From NCBI GenBank assembly GCA_038532435.1, contig JBCBAP010000029.1, positions 1-43,961 of the forward strand: 43,961 nucleotides of DNA. The letters run 5' to 3'. The notes under the pieces were generated by a model. The model was not told the DNA's origin. It did not search any database and saw only the letters and a program-made list of their open reading frames with translations. Source of the stretch: JBCBAP01 sp038532435 (GTDB taxonomy: Bacteria; Pseudomonadota; Alphaproteobacteria; Rhodobacterales; Rhodobacteraceae). This document shows positions 1 to 7,929 of this stretch, in pieces; position 1 is the first letter of the stretch, and each line of letters opens with the position of its first letter. The position numbers and the translations under genes were made by a program.

Positions 1-191
1 GTCTTGCCCACACCGGTCGGCCCGATCATCAGGATGTTCTTGGGATAGACCTCGTCACGCATCGCGTCGTCGAGCTGCTGGCGCCGCCACCGGTTGCGCA
101 GCGCGACGGCCACGGCCCGCTTGGCGTCTTTCTGACCGATGATGAACCGGTCCAGCTCCGATACGATTTCCCGCGGGGTCAATTCTGTCAC
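1..191 (-). CDS. hslU: HslU, ATPase subunit of the HslUV protease (N-terminal part, cut by window edge)
   Basis: This is the first 63 codons of the AAA+ unfoldase that feeds substrates to the HslV peptidase in the cytoplasm. The visible N-terminus carries the family pattern LTPREIVSELDRFIIGQ followed by the Walker A motif GPTGVGKT at residues 57-64, where the window ends. The start is a GTG at 189-191, preceded by AAGGAG six bases upstream. It is the last gene of a minus-strand series that begins with hslV, but two lipoprotein genes separate it from hslV, which is unusual. Identity is seen directly and is secure; only the truncation limits it. Confidence 0.95.
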   Translation of the reverse strand, partial: MTELTPREIVSELDRFIIGQKDAKRAVAVALRNRWRRQQLDDAMRDEVYPKNILMIGPTGVGK

Positions 192-232
192 GTGCTACTC
201 CTTGCCTCTGTCCTGCGCTCAGGTAAGGGGCG

Positions 233-259
233 CGGGCGCAAACGGCAAGGCTGCGCCCG
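233..259. terminator. Stem-loop between lipoprotein gene 1 and hslU
   Basis: The arms CGGGCGCA and TGCGCCCG pair over 8 bases around an 11-base loop, in the gap between the stop of the lipoprotein gene and the hslU start. No clear T-run follows on the minus strand, so it may attenuate or stabilise rather than fully terminate. Confidence 0.4.
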
Positions 260-273
260 GGGTGGGGGCATGC

Positions 274-1173
274 TCAATCCCCCTGAAACCCCACCACGAG
301 GGTGTACTCGCTGTCCGCGAAGGAGCCGCTGCCACCAACCTCCGTCGGGTTCGGTCCGTAGAAGGTGCCGGAAAACGTGCCCCGCCGCCGACTGTCGAAC
401 CGCACCGATCCGGTGGTGGCGGTGTTCGGGGCGATCACGCCGGAGAACCCCGTGCCCGACCCGTTCATCGTGCCCTCCAGCCTCAGGGCCTGCATCGAGG
501 TCCTCCCGCTTTGCATGCCGAAGATGTCTCCGGTAACCGCGTTGCCCGCGCCGAAGCGCACGTCGAGGTAGGCCTGCCCACTGAACGTCCGCAGCTCCCG
601 CGGACCGGTACTGGAGGCGGAGTGCAACAGACCGGTCGCTGATCCCCTGTAGCTCGCCTGACCCGACCGGGGGATCGCGGCTTTCGGGGTTTCCGCGCCA
701 CGGTGAAAGCCCGCGATGACCGTGCGGTTTGCGCCCAGCTCTTCGGCTGCCCAGGTGCCGAAGCCCACATAGGTCGAGCGGTTGGAGGTCAGGGTCACAT
801 TCGCCGTGCCCGCGTCGTTGGTCGCCGCGTCGGTCCCGCCGAAAGATCCGAGCGTAAGGCCGCGGAAATCCCCGAACTCGCGGGTGTGCAGGGTCGACTC
901 GCTGTCGCGGGTCAGGTTTGCCGGGCTTCCGTCGCCCCCGGACAGCGTCCGCGTGTTGTTCCGCGGAACGCCGACAATCGTCGCGGTATGCTGGCGGAGG
1001 GGAACGGTCCTGCCCGCTTCCTTGGTGCGCAGGGGGGTGGCGTCGGTCGCGACCAATGCGGTCGCGCTGACGAAGCCCCCCGAGACGCCATCGTCATTGC
1101 CGTCACCTCCGCCAGCGCAGGCGGACAGGGCGAGGGTGGAAAGGGTAAGGATCATGCTGGTCGTGCGGGTCAT
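274..1173 (-). CDS. TbpB-like beta-barrel lipoprotein (copy 1)
   Basis: A 299-residue predicted lipoprotein. The signal peptide ends in the lipobox LSAC at residues 16-19, followed by a Gly/Asp-rich linker. The C-terminal half ends in GTFYGPNPTEVGGSGSF and VVGFQGD, the pattern typical of the barrel domain of transferrin-binding protein B and related surface lipoproteins. The start is the ATG at 1171-1173, because AGGAG lies seven bases upstream; an in-frame GTG three codons earlier has no comparable site. A paralogue lies immediately upstream (1294-2148). No TonB-dependent receptor or Slam-type exporter is nearby, so the ligand and surface location are unknown. The fold assignment is from motif recognition. 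Confidence 0.75.
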   Translation of the reverse strand: MTRTTSMILTLSTLALSACAGGGDGNDDGVSGGFVSATALVATDATPLRTKEAGRTVPLRQHTATIVGVPRNNTRTLSGGDGSPANLTRDSESTLHTREFGDFRGLTLGSFGGTDAATNDAGTANVTLTSNRSTYVGFGTWAAEELGANRTVIAGFHRGAETPKAAIPRSGQASYRGSATGLLHSASSTGPRELRTFSGQAYLDVRFGAGNAVTGDIFGMQSGRTSMQALRLEGTMNGSGTGFSGVIAPNTATTGSVRFDSRRRGTFSGTFYGPNPTEVGGSGSFADSEYTLVVGFQGD

Positions 1174-1266
1174 GGCGAACACTCCTGTGCGTTGAGACAG
1201 GAGCGTTGTCGCGGCGATCTGCAGGGTTAGAAATTCGCCGGAAGCGGGGAGATGCGCGTATAAGCC

Positions 1267-1288
1267 CCGGTTTAGGGCCCTAAACCGG
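1267..1288. promoter_or_regulatory. Perfect 22-base palindrome between the two lipoprotein genes
   Basis: Arms CCGGTTTAGGG and CCCTAAACCGG meet with no spacer. The site is 5 bases past the stop of copy 2 and about 94 bases upstream of the copy 1 start. It could be an operator for copy 1 or a hairpin limiting readthrough; no T-run follows it. Confidence 0.55.
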
Positions 1289-1293
1289 CAGGT

Positions 1294-2148
1294 TCAGTCC
1301 CCGCCGAAGCCGAAAACGAGCGTTCCGCCGGAATCCGAGATCGAGCCACTGGCGCCCGCTTCCTCGAACCTGGGCCCGTAGAGTTGGCCGGAGAAGACGC
1401 CCCGTGCGGTTGGATCGAACGAATTGCCCGCACCCACTGACCCCGTGTCGGGCGCGACCTCGCCGGCGAAGCTCGAACCCGAACGCGTTCCGGTCAGAAG
1501 AAGGTCCTGAACCGATGAGGTACCTGACGTAAGGCTGCGGATGCTTCCGGTCACCGCATCGGCTGCGATGTGGAAGTTCACCTCGAGCGATGCGACCCCC
1601 GTGTACTCGCGGATCCGGCGCGTGCCCGTGGCACCCTGGGCGAAGTAGATCGCGATCGCGGGGCCAACATAGGTCGCGGTCCCGCCTCGGGTCGGGAGCG
1701 CCGATTCCGGGGTCTCAAGACCATAGTGGAAGCCGGTGATCACGGTCGGCCCGATGTTCGGCTCCGCCTTCCACACGCCGTAGCCTGTGTAGGTTGCCCG
1801 CGCGGTCTGAAGCGTCATGATCCCGACCGTGTCCGATCCGGAGACGGAGCCGATATCAAATCCGTTGAAGCTTCCGAAATCCCGGGTGTTGAGATCCTGG
1901 CTCGATCCCGTCACGATGTTGGCGGGACTGCCGTCCCCGTCCGCCACATCGACGGTTCCTCCCGGTCCTGAAGACGTGATCGTGATTGCTGCCGTATGCT
2001 GGCGGAGCGGGAAGGCCGTGCCGTTGAAATCGCGCAGGATCTTGGTCCCGCTCGCCTCGATCGTGTCGGCGGAAGAGAACCCGTCCGTTGTCTGCCCGTT
2101 ACAGGCTGCCAGCGCCACGCAGGCCGCAACCACGCCAAATCCACGCAT
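1294..2148 (-). CDS. TbpB-like beta-barrel lipoprotein (copy 2)
   Basis: Paralogue of the downstream gene, about 284 residues. A short signal peptide leads to the lipobox LAAC, then a polar linker. Shared landmarks with copy 1 are PLRQHTA near the start of the mature protein, DGSPAN, DFG.F.G in the middle, and the terminal GVFSGQLYGPRFEEAGASGS pattern of the TbpB-type barrel. The ATG at 2146-2148 is preferred because GAGG lies six bases before it and it gives a compact signal peptide. An ATG at 2152-2154 and a longer reading frame to 2202 are alternatives. It sits 77 bases downstream of hslV and probably shares its transcript. Function beyond being a likely outer-membrane lipoprotein cannot be told. 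Confidence 0.7.
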   Translation of the reverse strand: MRGFGVVAACVALAACNGQTTDGFSSADTIEASGTKILRDFNGTAFPLRQHTAAITITSSGPGGTVDVADGDGSPANIVTGSSQDLNTRDFGSFNGFDIGSVSGSDTVGIMTLQTARATYTGYGVWKAEPNIGPTVITGFHYGLETPESALPTRGGTATYVGPAIAIYFAQGATGTRRIREYTGVASLEVNFHIAADAVTGSIRSLTSGTSSVQDLLLTGTRSGSSFAGEVAPDTGSVGAGNSFDPTARGVFSGQLYGPRFEEAGASGSISDSGGTLVFGFGGD

Positions 2149-2225
2149 CGCCATCCTCACCCAGGGTGCAAAAGCATCGCGTGGATCGGATACGAAAGCC
2201 ATCGGTTTCTGGCCGCACCCACGGC

Positions 2226-2786
2226 TCAGGCGGAGATGCTTTCCACCACCATGTTGCCGTTGGTGTAGACGCAGATGTCCGCGGCAATTTCAAGCGACCG
2301 GCGCGCGATGGCCTCCGCATCCGCGTCCGTGTCCATCAGCGCCCGGGCCGCAGCCAGTGCGTAGTTTCCGCCGGAGCCCACGGCGGCGATGTCATGCTCG
2401 GGTTCGAGCACATCGCCCGCCCCGGTCACAATGAAGAGCGTGTCGCCGTCGGTCACGATCAGCATCGCCTCGAGCTTCTGAAGGTACTTGTCCGTGCGCC
2501 AGTCCTTGGCCAGCTCGACGCAGGCGCGGGCGAGTTGCCCCGGTGCGGCCTCCAGCTTCGCCTCCAGCCGCTCCAGCAGGGTAAACGCATCCGCCGTCGA
2601 CCCGGCAAAACCGCAGACGACCTCGTGGCCGCCGGGTGACAGCCGCCGCACCTTCCGCGCGCTGCCCTTGATCACCGTCTGGCCCAGGCTCACCTGACCG
2701 TCGCCTGCGACGACGACCTTGTTGCCCTTCTTGACGCCCACGATCGTGGTGCCGTGCCATCCGGGGAAGTCGTTGAAACCGCTCAT
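2226..2786 (-). CDS. hslV: HslV, proteolytic subunit of the HslUV protease
   Basis: A 186-residue threonine peptidase that assembles with HslU into the bacterial proteasome-like complex. The N-terminus HGTTIVGV places the catalytic threonine at residue 13 after propeptide removal. GSGGNYALAAA and the C-terminal NGNMVVESI pattern are also typical of the family. Start ATG at 2784-2786 has GAGG six bases upstream. The rhomboid gene ends 53 bases before it. hslU is at the far left of the window, separated by the two lipoprotein genes, although these two subunits normally lie side by side. Confidence 0.97.
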   Translation of the reverse strand: MSGFNDFPGWHGTTIVGVKKGNKVVVAGDGQVSLGQTVIKGSARKVRRLSPGGHEVVCGFAGSTADAFTLLERLEAKLEAAPGQLARACVELAKDWRTDKYLQKLEAMLIVTDGDTLFIVTGAGDVLEPEHDIAAVGSGGNYALAAARALMDTDADAEAIARRSLEIAADICVYTNGNMVVESISA

Positions 2787-2839
2787 GTCATGCCTCACTA
2801 TCTGTTCCGGCGGGATATAGGCGACGGAGGCCTCCGCCG

Positions 2840-3487
2840 CTACTCCCGATAGCCCAGATGCCGGCGGCGCAGGCGCGGGGCGATAAGCCATCCGGCTGCG
2901 AACCCGCCCAGATGCGCCTCCCATGACACGTTGGGATAGACGAACTGCAGGATGACGTTGACCACGAGGAACGCGATGAGGAAGGAACGGACCTTCCGCG
3001 TCGGCAGCCGCCGGTGCCGCAGCACCTGCAGCTCCCACCGCTTCCACGCGGCGATGAAGCCGAAGACACCTCCCGACGCCCCAACCAGAAAGATTGTCTG
3101 CCCCGCATTCACCAGCGCAAACAGGACACCTCCCGCCACTGCACAAAGCAGGAAGAGAACGACCGCCGTCCTTTGCCCCGTCACCGTCACGACTACGGAT
3201 CCAAGCGCGAGCAGCACCGTCGCGTTCATCGCAAGGTGCAGCATGTCCCCGTGCAGAAACGCATGGCTGAAGAACACGATGAAAGGCTGCAGCGGATAGA
3301 CACCTTCAAGCGCCCAAGCCAGCGCGGGCTGCACGCCAAAAAGCTGCAGCGCCACCAGCCGCACATCGCGCCGGTCGAGCCCGTCGGTGATCTGAAACAG
3401 CAGTTCGAGCGCGACCATGATGCCGACGAGCACCCAGATCGCAGGCATGTAGGTGGCCGCCGGGGCCCTGGCGCGAAGGTCAGTCAT
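2840..3487 (-). CDS. Rhomboid-family intramembrane serine protease
   Basis: A 215-residue multi-pass membrane protein. The catalytic pair is visible: Ser138 in GASGGVFGF and His192 in EAHLGGFAAG. The HGDMLHLAMN motif at residues 79-88 supplies the conserved His/Asn that stabilises the active site. Rhomboids cleave transmembrane segments of other membrane proteins; the substrate is unknown. The ATG at 3485-3487 begins a short cytoplasmic stretch before the first helix. Reading frame continues upstream to 3688 but would run into the neighbouring gene. It sits between a short-chain dehydrogenase gene (44-base gap) and hslV (53-base gap), so these may be co-transcribed. Confidence 0.9.
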   Translation of the reverse strand: MTDLRARAPAATYMPAIWVLVGIMVALELLFQITDGLDRRDVRLVALQLFGVQPALAWALEGVYPLQPFIVFFSHAFLHGDMLHLAMNATVLLALGSVVVTVTGQRTAVVLFLLCAVAGGVLFALVNAGQTIFLVGASGGVFGFIAAWKRWELQVLRHRRLPTRKVRSFLIAFLVVNVILQFVYPNVSWEAHLGGFAAGWLIAPRLRRRHLGYRE

Positions 3488-3530
3488 GAGCCTCTGTACC
3501 CCAGCGCGGGCGGAAGCGACAGGCCCGGGA

Positions 3531-4190
3531 TCACCATGCGAGAGGCTTCCGGTCGCGGAAGAACCGGCCCGTGGGTCCGTCATCCGGCAGGGTCGCCAGC
3601 CAGAGGGCCGTGTCCGCGCCTTCCTCAGGCGACCGTGCCGCTGCGGCTCCCCCCATTCGCGTGCGCACCCAGCCCGGGCACATCGCATTGATCTTGATGG
3701 CGGCAGGCACCTCCCGCGCCATGGTGAAGGTGAGCGCGTTCAGCGCCGCCTTCGCCACGCTGTAGGCGCCCGGCCCCGCCAGACCGTCGTGCCAGGAGCC
3801 CCAGTCGGAGGAGACATTGACGATCCGCCCCCATCCTCGGTCCGCCATGCCGGGCAGGGTCTGCTGCATCAGGTGGTACGGGCCGTGAAGCATGACCGCC
3901 ATCGCCTCCTCGAACGCGTCCGGCGCCTCGACGAGGCCGCGACGGTCCAGAACGCCCGCATTATTCACGAGGATATCGACCGCCGGCAGGCTCGCGAGGA
4001 CCCTGCCAAAGGTTGCCAGGTCTGTCAGGTCGAGATGGACCGCCTCCGCACCGATCTCCTCCGCCACCGCATGACCCTCCGCGTCATTCCTGGCGGTGAG
4101 GGTGACCCTGTGGCCCGTCCGAACCAGCCCGGCGGCAATCGCCCGGCCGATCCCCCTGTTGCCCCCCGTCACCAACGCGTGCCGTGCCAT
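3531..4190 (-). CDS. Short-chain dehydrogenase/reductase
   Basis: A 219-residue classical SDR. The nucleotide-binding motif TGGNRGIG lies at residues 8-15 and NNAG at 76-79. The catalytic Ser128, Tyr143 and Lys147 are in the usual S-Y-x3-K spacing. The ATG at 4188-4190 is chosen because GAGG lies upstream at proper distance; a frame extension to 4220 adds ten residues without support. The substrate cannot be inferred; such enzymes oxidise alcohols or reduce carbonyls with NAD(P)(H). It is divergent from paaK across a 163-base regulatory gap. Confidence 0.9.
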   Translation of the reverse strand: MARHALVTGGNRGIGRAIAAGLVRTGHRVTLTARNDAEGHAVAEEIGAEAVHLDLTDLATFGRVLASLPAVDILVNNAGVLDRRGLVEAPDAFEEAMAVMLHGPYHLMQQTLPGMADRGWGRIVNVSSDWGSWHDGLAGPGAYSVAKAALNALTFTMAREVPAAIKINAMCPGWVRTRMGGAAAARSPEEGADTALWLATLPDDGPTGRFFRDRKPLAW

Positions 4191-4262
4191 CCGATCCTCT
4201 TTCCCCTTCTGCTCAAGCACCTATGCCGTCTTCCGGGGGCTGCAAGGCCGGTCGCCCCGTGC

Positions 4263-4292
4263 TTGACCGCCAGATTGCGCCGTGATTATGTG
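4263..4292 (+). promoter_or_regulatory. Candidate promoter of paaK-paaX
   Basis: TTGACC at 4263-4268 and TATGTG at 4287-4292, 18 bases apart, resemble a sigma-70 promoter. The -10 end overlaps the inverted repeat at 4291-4324, as expected for a repressed promoter. The -10 match is weak. Confidence 0.4.
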
Positions 4293-4324
4293 ACAAGAAA
4301 TGCCGGTCTGCGCAATTCTTGTAA
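4291..4324. promoter_or_regulatory. Imperfect inverted repeat, candidate PaaX operator
   Basis: Arms TGACAAGAAATG and CAATTCTTGTAA match at 10 of 12 positions as an inverted repeat, with a 10-base spacer, so the half-sites are about two helical turns apart. The site overlaps the candidate promoter 30 bases before the paaK start. PaaX, encoded just downstream, is the likely binder by position only. Confidence 0.5.
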
Positions 4325-4353
4325 CAGAACGGCTCCGCGCAGGAGGTGCGACC

Positions 4354-5658
4354 ATGAAGGATCTGACCCCGCCGCGGGACACTCTCGACCCAATTGAGAT
4401 CGCCAGCCGGGACGAGATCTCGGCGCTCCAGCTTCAGCGCATGCGCTGGAGCCTTGGCCATGCCTACGAAAACGTGCCCCACTACCGCCGCGCCTTTGAC
4501 GCGGCAGGTGTCCATCCGGACGACCTCGTGGACCTCGCGGATCTGGCGAAGTTTCCCTTCACGGTGAAGCAGGACCTGCGGGACAACTACCCTTTCGACA
4601 TGTTCGCGGTGCCCCGGCACGAGGTGAGCCGGGTTCATGCGTCCTCCGGCACCACGGGGAAGCCGACCGTCGTGGGCTACACCAAGAACGATATCGACAC
4701 GTGGGCAAGCGTCGTTGCCCGCTCCCTCCGTGCGTCGGGCGTGCGTCCGGGTGACGTGGTACACGTGGCCTACGGCTACGGTCTCTTCACCGGCGGGCTC
4801 GGCGCGCACTACGGGGCGGAGAAGTTGGGCTGCACCGTCATTCCGGTCTCTGGCGGGATGACACCCCGGCAGGTGACCCTGATCGAGGATTTCCGGGCGA
4901 AGGCGATCATGGTCACCCCGTCCTACGCGCTCTCGATCCTCGATGAGTACCGTGCGCAGGGCCGCGACCCGCGGGAGAGCCCGCTCAATGTCGGTATCTT
5001 CGGCGCAGAGCCCTGGACCAACGCCATGCGCACGGAGATCGAGGAAGCTTTCGACATGCACGCGGTCGATATCTACGGGCTGAGCGAGGTGATCGGCCCC
5101 GGCGTGGCGAACGAGTGCGTGGAGACGAAGGATGGCCTCCATATCTGGGAGGATCACTTCTACCCGGAGGTCATCGATCCCGAGACGGGCATGCCCGTGG
5201 AGGAAGGTGAGCTGGGCGAGCTGGTCTTCACCTCCCTGTCCAAGGAGGCGTTCCCGATCATCCGCTACCGGACCCGGGACCTCACCCGCCTCCTGCCCGG
5301 CACAGCCCGGTCCATGCGCCGCATGGAAAAGGTGACCGGCCGCGCGGATGACATGATCATCCTGCGAGGCGTGAACGTCTTTCCGACCCAGATCGAGGAG
5401 CAGTTGCTCGACATTCCCGCCCTCGCCCCGCACTTCCAGATCGAGCTCACCCGCCCGGGGCGTCTCGACGAGATGATCGTGCATGTGGAGGCAGCAAAGC
5501 CCGAGGATGGGGCGACCGGCGACGCGGTCGCCCATCTGCAGGCCCGGATCAAGGACGTGATCGGCATCACCACCACCGTCACCCTCGGCGCACCCGGCAG
5601 CGTCGCACGGTCCCAGGGAAAGGCCGTGCGCGTCGTCGACCGGCGCGGGGAGGGGTGA
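4354..5658 (+). CDS. paaK: Phenylacetate-CoA ligase
   Basis: A 434-residue adenylate-forming enzyme that activates phenylacetate (or a related aromatic acid) to its CoA thioester, the entry step of aerobic phenylacetate breakdown. The AMP-binding motif SSGTTGKPT is at residues 97-105. YGLSEVIGPGVANEC, YRTRDLT and the C-terminal GVNVFPTQIEE are characteristic of PaaK. Start ATG at 4354 follows a strong AGGAGGT; an in-frame ATG at 4300 lies upstream of it. The stop overlaps the paaX start by one base (TGATG). The paa ring-epoxidation genes are not in the window, so the rest of the pathway must lie elsewhere if present. Confidence 0.93.
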   Translation: MKDLTPPRDTLDPIEIASRDEISALQLQRMRWSLGHAYENVPHYRRAFDAAGVHPDDLVDLADLAKFPFTVKQDLRDNYPFDMFAVPRHEVSRVHASSGTTGKPTVVGYTKNDIDTWASVVARSLRASGVRPGDVVHVAYGYGLFTGGLGAHYGAEKLGCTVIPVSGGMTPRQVTLIEDFRAKAIMVTPSYALSILDEYRAQGRDPRESPLNVGIFGAEPWTNAMRTEIEEAFDMHAVDIYGLSEVIGPGVANECVETKDGLHIWEDHFYPEVIDPETGMPVEEGELGELVFTSLSKEAFPIIRYRTRDLTRLLPGTARSMRRMEKVTGRADDMIILRGVNVFPTQIEEQLLDIPALAPHFQIELTRPGRLDEMIVHVEAAKPEDGATGDAVAHLQARIKDVIGITTTVTLGAPGSVARSQGKAVRVVDRRGEG

Positions 5659-6566
5659 TGGACCCCGCCCCCCAGACGGTGGAGCAGCGCACCACAGAAT
5701 CCATCGAGGTTGACCGCCGCGTCGGGGAGATCATCGAGGCGGCCCATGGTGAACCCTTCCGGGTCTGGTCCGTGGTGATCACCATCTTCGGCGACATCGT
5801 CGCCCCGCGGGGTGGCGCGATCCCCATGTCCGTGCTTCAACGCATCGCCCAGTCGGTCCATATCGAGCCCGGCGCGCTGCGCACCGCCGTCTCTCGCCTC
5901 GTCAAGGACAATGTCTGGCTGATGCGGGAGAAGGAGGGGCGCAACAGCATTTACCGCATCGCGCGGGAGGAACGGGCGGTCTTCGCCGCGGCGGAAAAGC
6001 GAATTTACGCCTCGGGCCCGCAGGTGTCCAACGGCCAGTGGCTGACCGCGTTCCTGTCCCCAACCGCCCCGGACACGGCTGTGGACGCCTTGCGGGACAC
6101 GGGATTTCTCGACGCGGGCAACGGGCTGTATCTCTGGTCGTTGACCCAACCCGCCCCCATCGTCAGCATTCCGCCCGAGGCGACGCTGACGCATGGCACG
6201 CTGCGGCTGTCCGACGAGGCGCGGGACCGGCTGGCGCCGCGGGAACTGAACGAGGAGTTCGAGATCCTGATTGCCCGCTATCGCCCGCTCATGACGGCGA
6301 TCGAGGCGGGGGGCCGCCCGTCTCAGCGGGAGGCGCTCGCCGCGCGTGTCCTGCTCATCCATCACTGGCGCCGCCTTGTGCTGCGCCATCCGGACCTGCC
6401 CCGGGACCTGCATCCACCAGGATGGAAGGGCGAGCCCGCCCGGGACCTCGTCGGCCGGCTTTACCGCCGTCTGCTTCCCTACAGCGAGGCATGGCTCGCG
6501 CGCTCCGGCTTTGACTGGGGAGAGCGGATGGGCGAGACGGAGGCGGCACTCAAACGCCGGTTCTAG
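5658..6566 (+). CDS. paaX: PaaX-type transcriptional repressor
   Basis: A 302-residue regulator. The N-terminal winged-helix region carries FGDIVAPRGGAIPMSVL and ALRTAVSRLVKDNVWLMREKEGR in the PaaX pattern, followed by the long PaaX effector and dimerisation region with LFDWGERM-like end (FDWGERMGETEAAL). In known systems PaaX releases DNA when phenylacetyl-CoA, the product of PaaK, binds. It overlaps paaK by one base and is surely co-transcribed, so the pair can autoregulate through the inverted repeat upstream of paaK. Start ATG at 5658 follows GGGGAGGGG; a GTG one codon earlier is possible. Confidence 0.92.
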   Translation: MDPAPQTVEQRTTESIEVDRRVGEIIEAAHGEPFRVWSVVITIFGDIVAPRGGAIPMSVLQRIAQSVHIEPGALRTAVSRLVKDNVWLMREKEGRNSIYRIAREERAVFAAAEKRIYASGPQVSNGQWLTAFLSPTAPDTAVDALRDTGFLDAGNGLYLWSLTQPAPIVSIPPEATLTHGTLRLSDEARDRLAPRELNEEFEILIARYRPLMTAIEAGGRPSQREALAARVLLIHHWRRLVLRHPDLPRDLHPPGWKGEPARDLVGRLYRRLLPYSEAWLARSGFDWGERMGETEAALKRRF

Positions 6567-6972
6567 GTCCGCTGTCTGGCACCGGGCTTCCTGCCGTCCC
6601 TTTTCTAGCCTCTGCAGCTGACCAGCGTCGGATGCGACAAGTGTTTAGGACCTGACACGCGCACTGCGAGCGCTGCTTCTAGGTTGGAGGCCCCTCGACC
6701 AGCGCTGAGCATCCTAGTTCCTGGACGAAGGGGTCAACTATGATTGCCGCAAAGCCAGGGGTCTCGCCCCGCAGACCTGCTTCATACCCCCACCGGCTCA
6801 TCAACAAACCCGAACCAGACGATGGTGCAATCCGGCAGGCGCCGAACTTGGTGCCGAAAGGCACCGTCAGATCTCTTGTGATCAAGTGTCACCGGTCCAA
6901 AGAGATATCCACCACGGCGGACACTCAGAGGAAGCTGGCAGCTTCACCCGTACCCGGCCACGCACGGCGACC
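6567..6972. other. Intergenic stretch without a recognisable gene
   Basis: About 400 bases between paaX and the convergent transporter gene. Short reading frames exist on both strands but none shows a ribosome site or familiar motif. A small stem-loop with arms GGTGCC and GGCACC closed by a GAAA tetraloop lies at 6850-6865; it may be chance or part of an unrecognised transcript end. Confidence 0.5.
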
Positions 6973-7929
6973 TCAACCACCCCGCGCCGTGCGCCCCGCC
7001 TGATCGGCCTGAAGCCCGAGCCACATCAGCACCGCCGGCGTGAAATACATCGGGAACTGGTAGAGCGCGACGAAAAGGCTCAGCAACGGGTCCGGAGGCA
7101 GCGCCGCGAGGTAAAGCGCCACGGTCCGGTTCCCCCACATCAATCCGAGCGCCCCCGCATCGCCCGCCTGAAGACCCCGCGCGAGCAGGGCACGCATCGC
7201 GATGGTCGATCCCAGATTGAGCGCCACAACGGCGACCAACACCGTGAGCGCCAGCCCCGGCTCCGCCAGTATTGTCCGCCCCACCCCGTCAAAAAGCGGG
7301 ATGACGAAAAGCACCATCACGCACGCCGCCACCCCGTCGAACGCCCGCCCCCGCCGGGCGATCCGCTCTGGCGTCAGCACCCGGCGTAGCGCGAGAGCAA
7401 GCGCCACGCCGCCCAGGATCATCAGCCCCAGCCGGGCCGCAAGATCGAGCGGGTTGAGCCCGCTTGCACCCGGTGCCACAGTCTCCAGCATCATCGGCCC
7501 GAGGATCGGGGTGAGGACCGTCGCCGTCACCGTGACCTCCACCGCCAGCCGTGCGTTGTATCCCAGCAGGAAACACAGCCCCGCAGAGGAGGCGATGGGC
7601 GGGGCGGCCGCATAGAGGATGAACAGAAACCCATGCTCCGGCCCGAGGCCCAGCCCGGTGGCCAGCGACCATCCGAGCCACCCGGTCAGCGGCATCATCG
7701 CCATCGTCGCCAGCAGCCAGCCGCGCACAGCCTTGCGATGCCCCAGATTGCGCATGACCTGCCGCAGGTCCACCCGCGCCATGGCGAGCCCGAGGACCAG
7801 CGAAACGAGCGCAGGCAGAACCGGGCGCAGTGCGGCCGAGAGTGGTTCGAGGAACAGCGCCGCGATGCAGCCGAGCGCGAGCACCCACCGCGCCCGCGCA
7901 CCAATCCATTCCAGCAGCGCCGTCACCAC
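6973..7929 (-). CDS. BASS/SBF-like membrane transporter
   Basis: A 318-residue protein, almost wholly hydrophobic with about nine or ten predicted membrane segments. The order of helices, the AAPPIASSAGLCFLLG stretch and the GLMWGNRT motif in the second half recall the bile acid:sodium symporter superfamily and its SBF-like relatives, which carry organic anions. Start GTG at 7927-7929 has GGAG five bases upstream. It stands alone, convergent with paaX. The substrate is unknown; the assignment rests on topology and partial motifs, so another ten-helix secondary transporter is possible. Confidence 0.6.
   Translation of the reverse strand: MVTALLEWIGARARWVLALGCIAALFLEPLSAALRPVLPALVSLVLGLAMARVDLRQVMRNLGHRKAVRGWLLATMAMMPLTGWLGWSLATGLGLGPEHGFLFILYAAAPPIASSAGLCFLLGYNARLAVEVTVTATVLTPILGPMMLETVAPGASGLNPLDLAARLGLMILGGVALALALRRVLTPERIARRGRAFDGVAACVMVLFVIPLFDGVGRTILAEPGLALTVLVAVVALNLGSTIAMRALLARGLQAGDAGALGLMWGNRTVALYLAALPPDPLLSLFVALYQFPMYFTPAVLMWLGLQADQAGRTARGG

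Noticed and set aside
4213..5535. Long minus-strand open frame of 440 codons
   Set aside because: It is antisense to paaK in high-GC DNA, rich in Arg/His/Gly, with no domain pattern.
6850..6865. GAAA-tetraloop hairpin as a small RNA or riboswitch
   Set aside because: A single 6-base stem without other conserved structure or a downstream gene is too little evidence.
6679..6885. Minus-strand 68-codon frame after paaX
   Set aside because: No ribosome site or recognisable domain, and composition is unremarkable.
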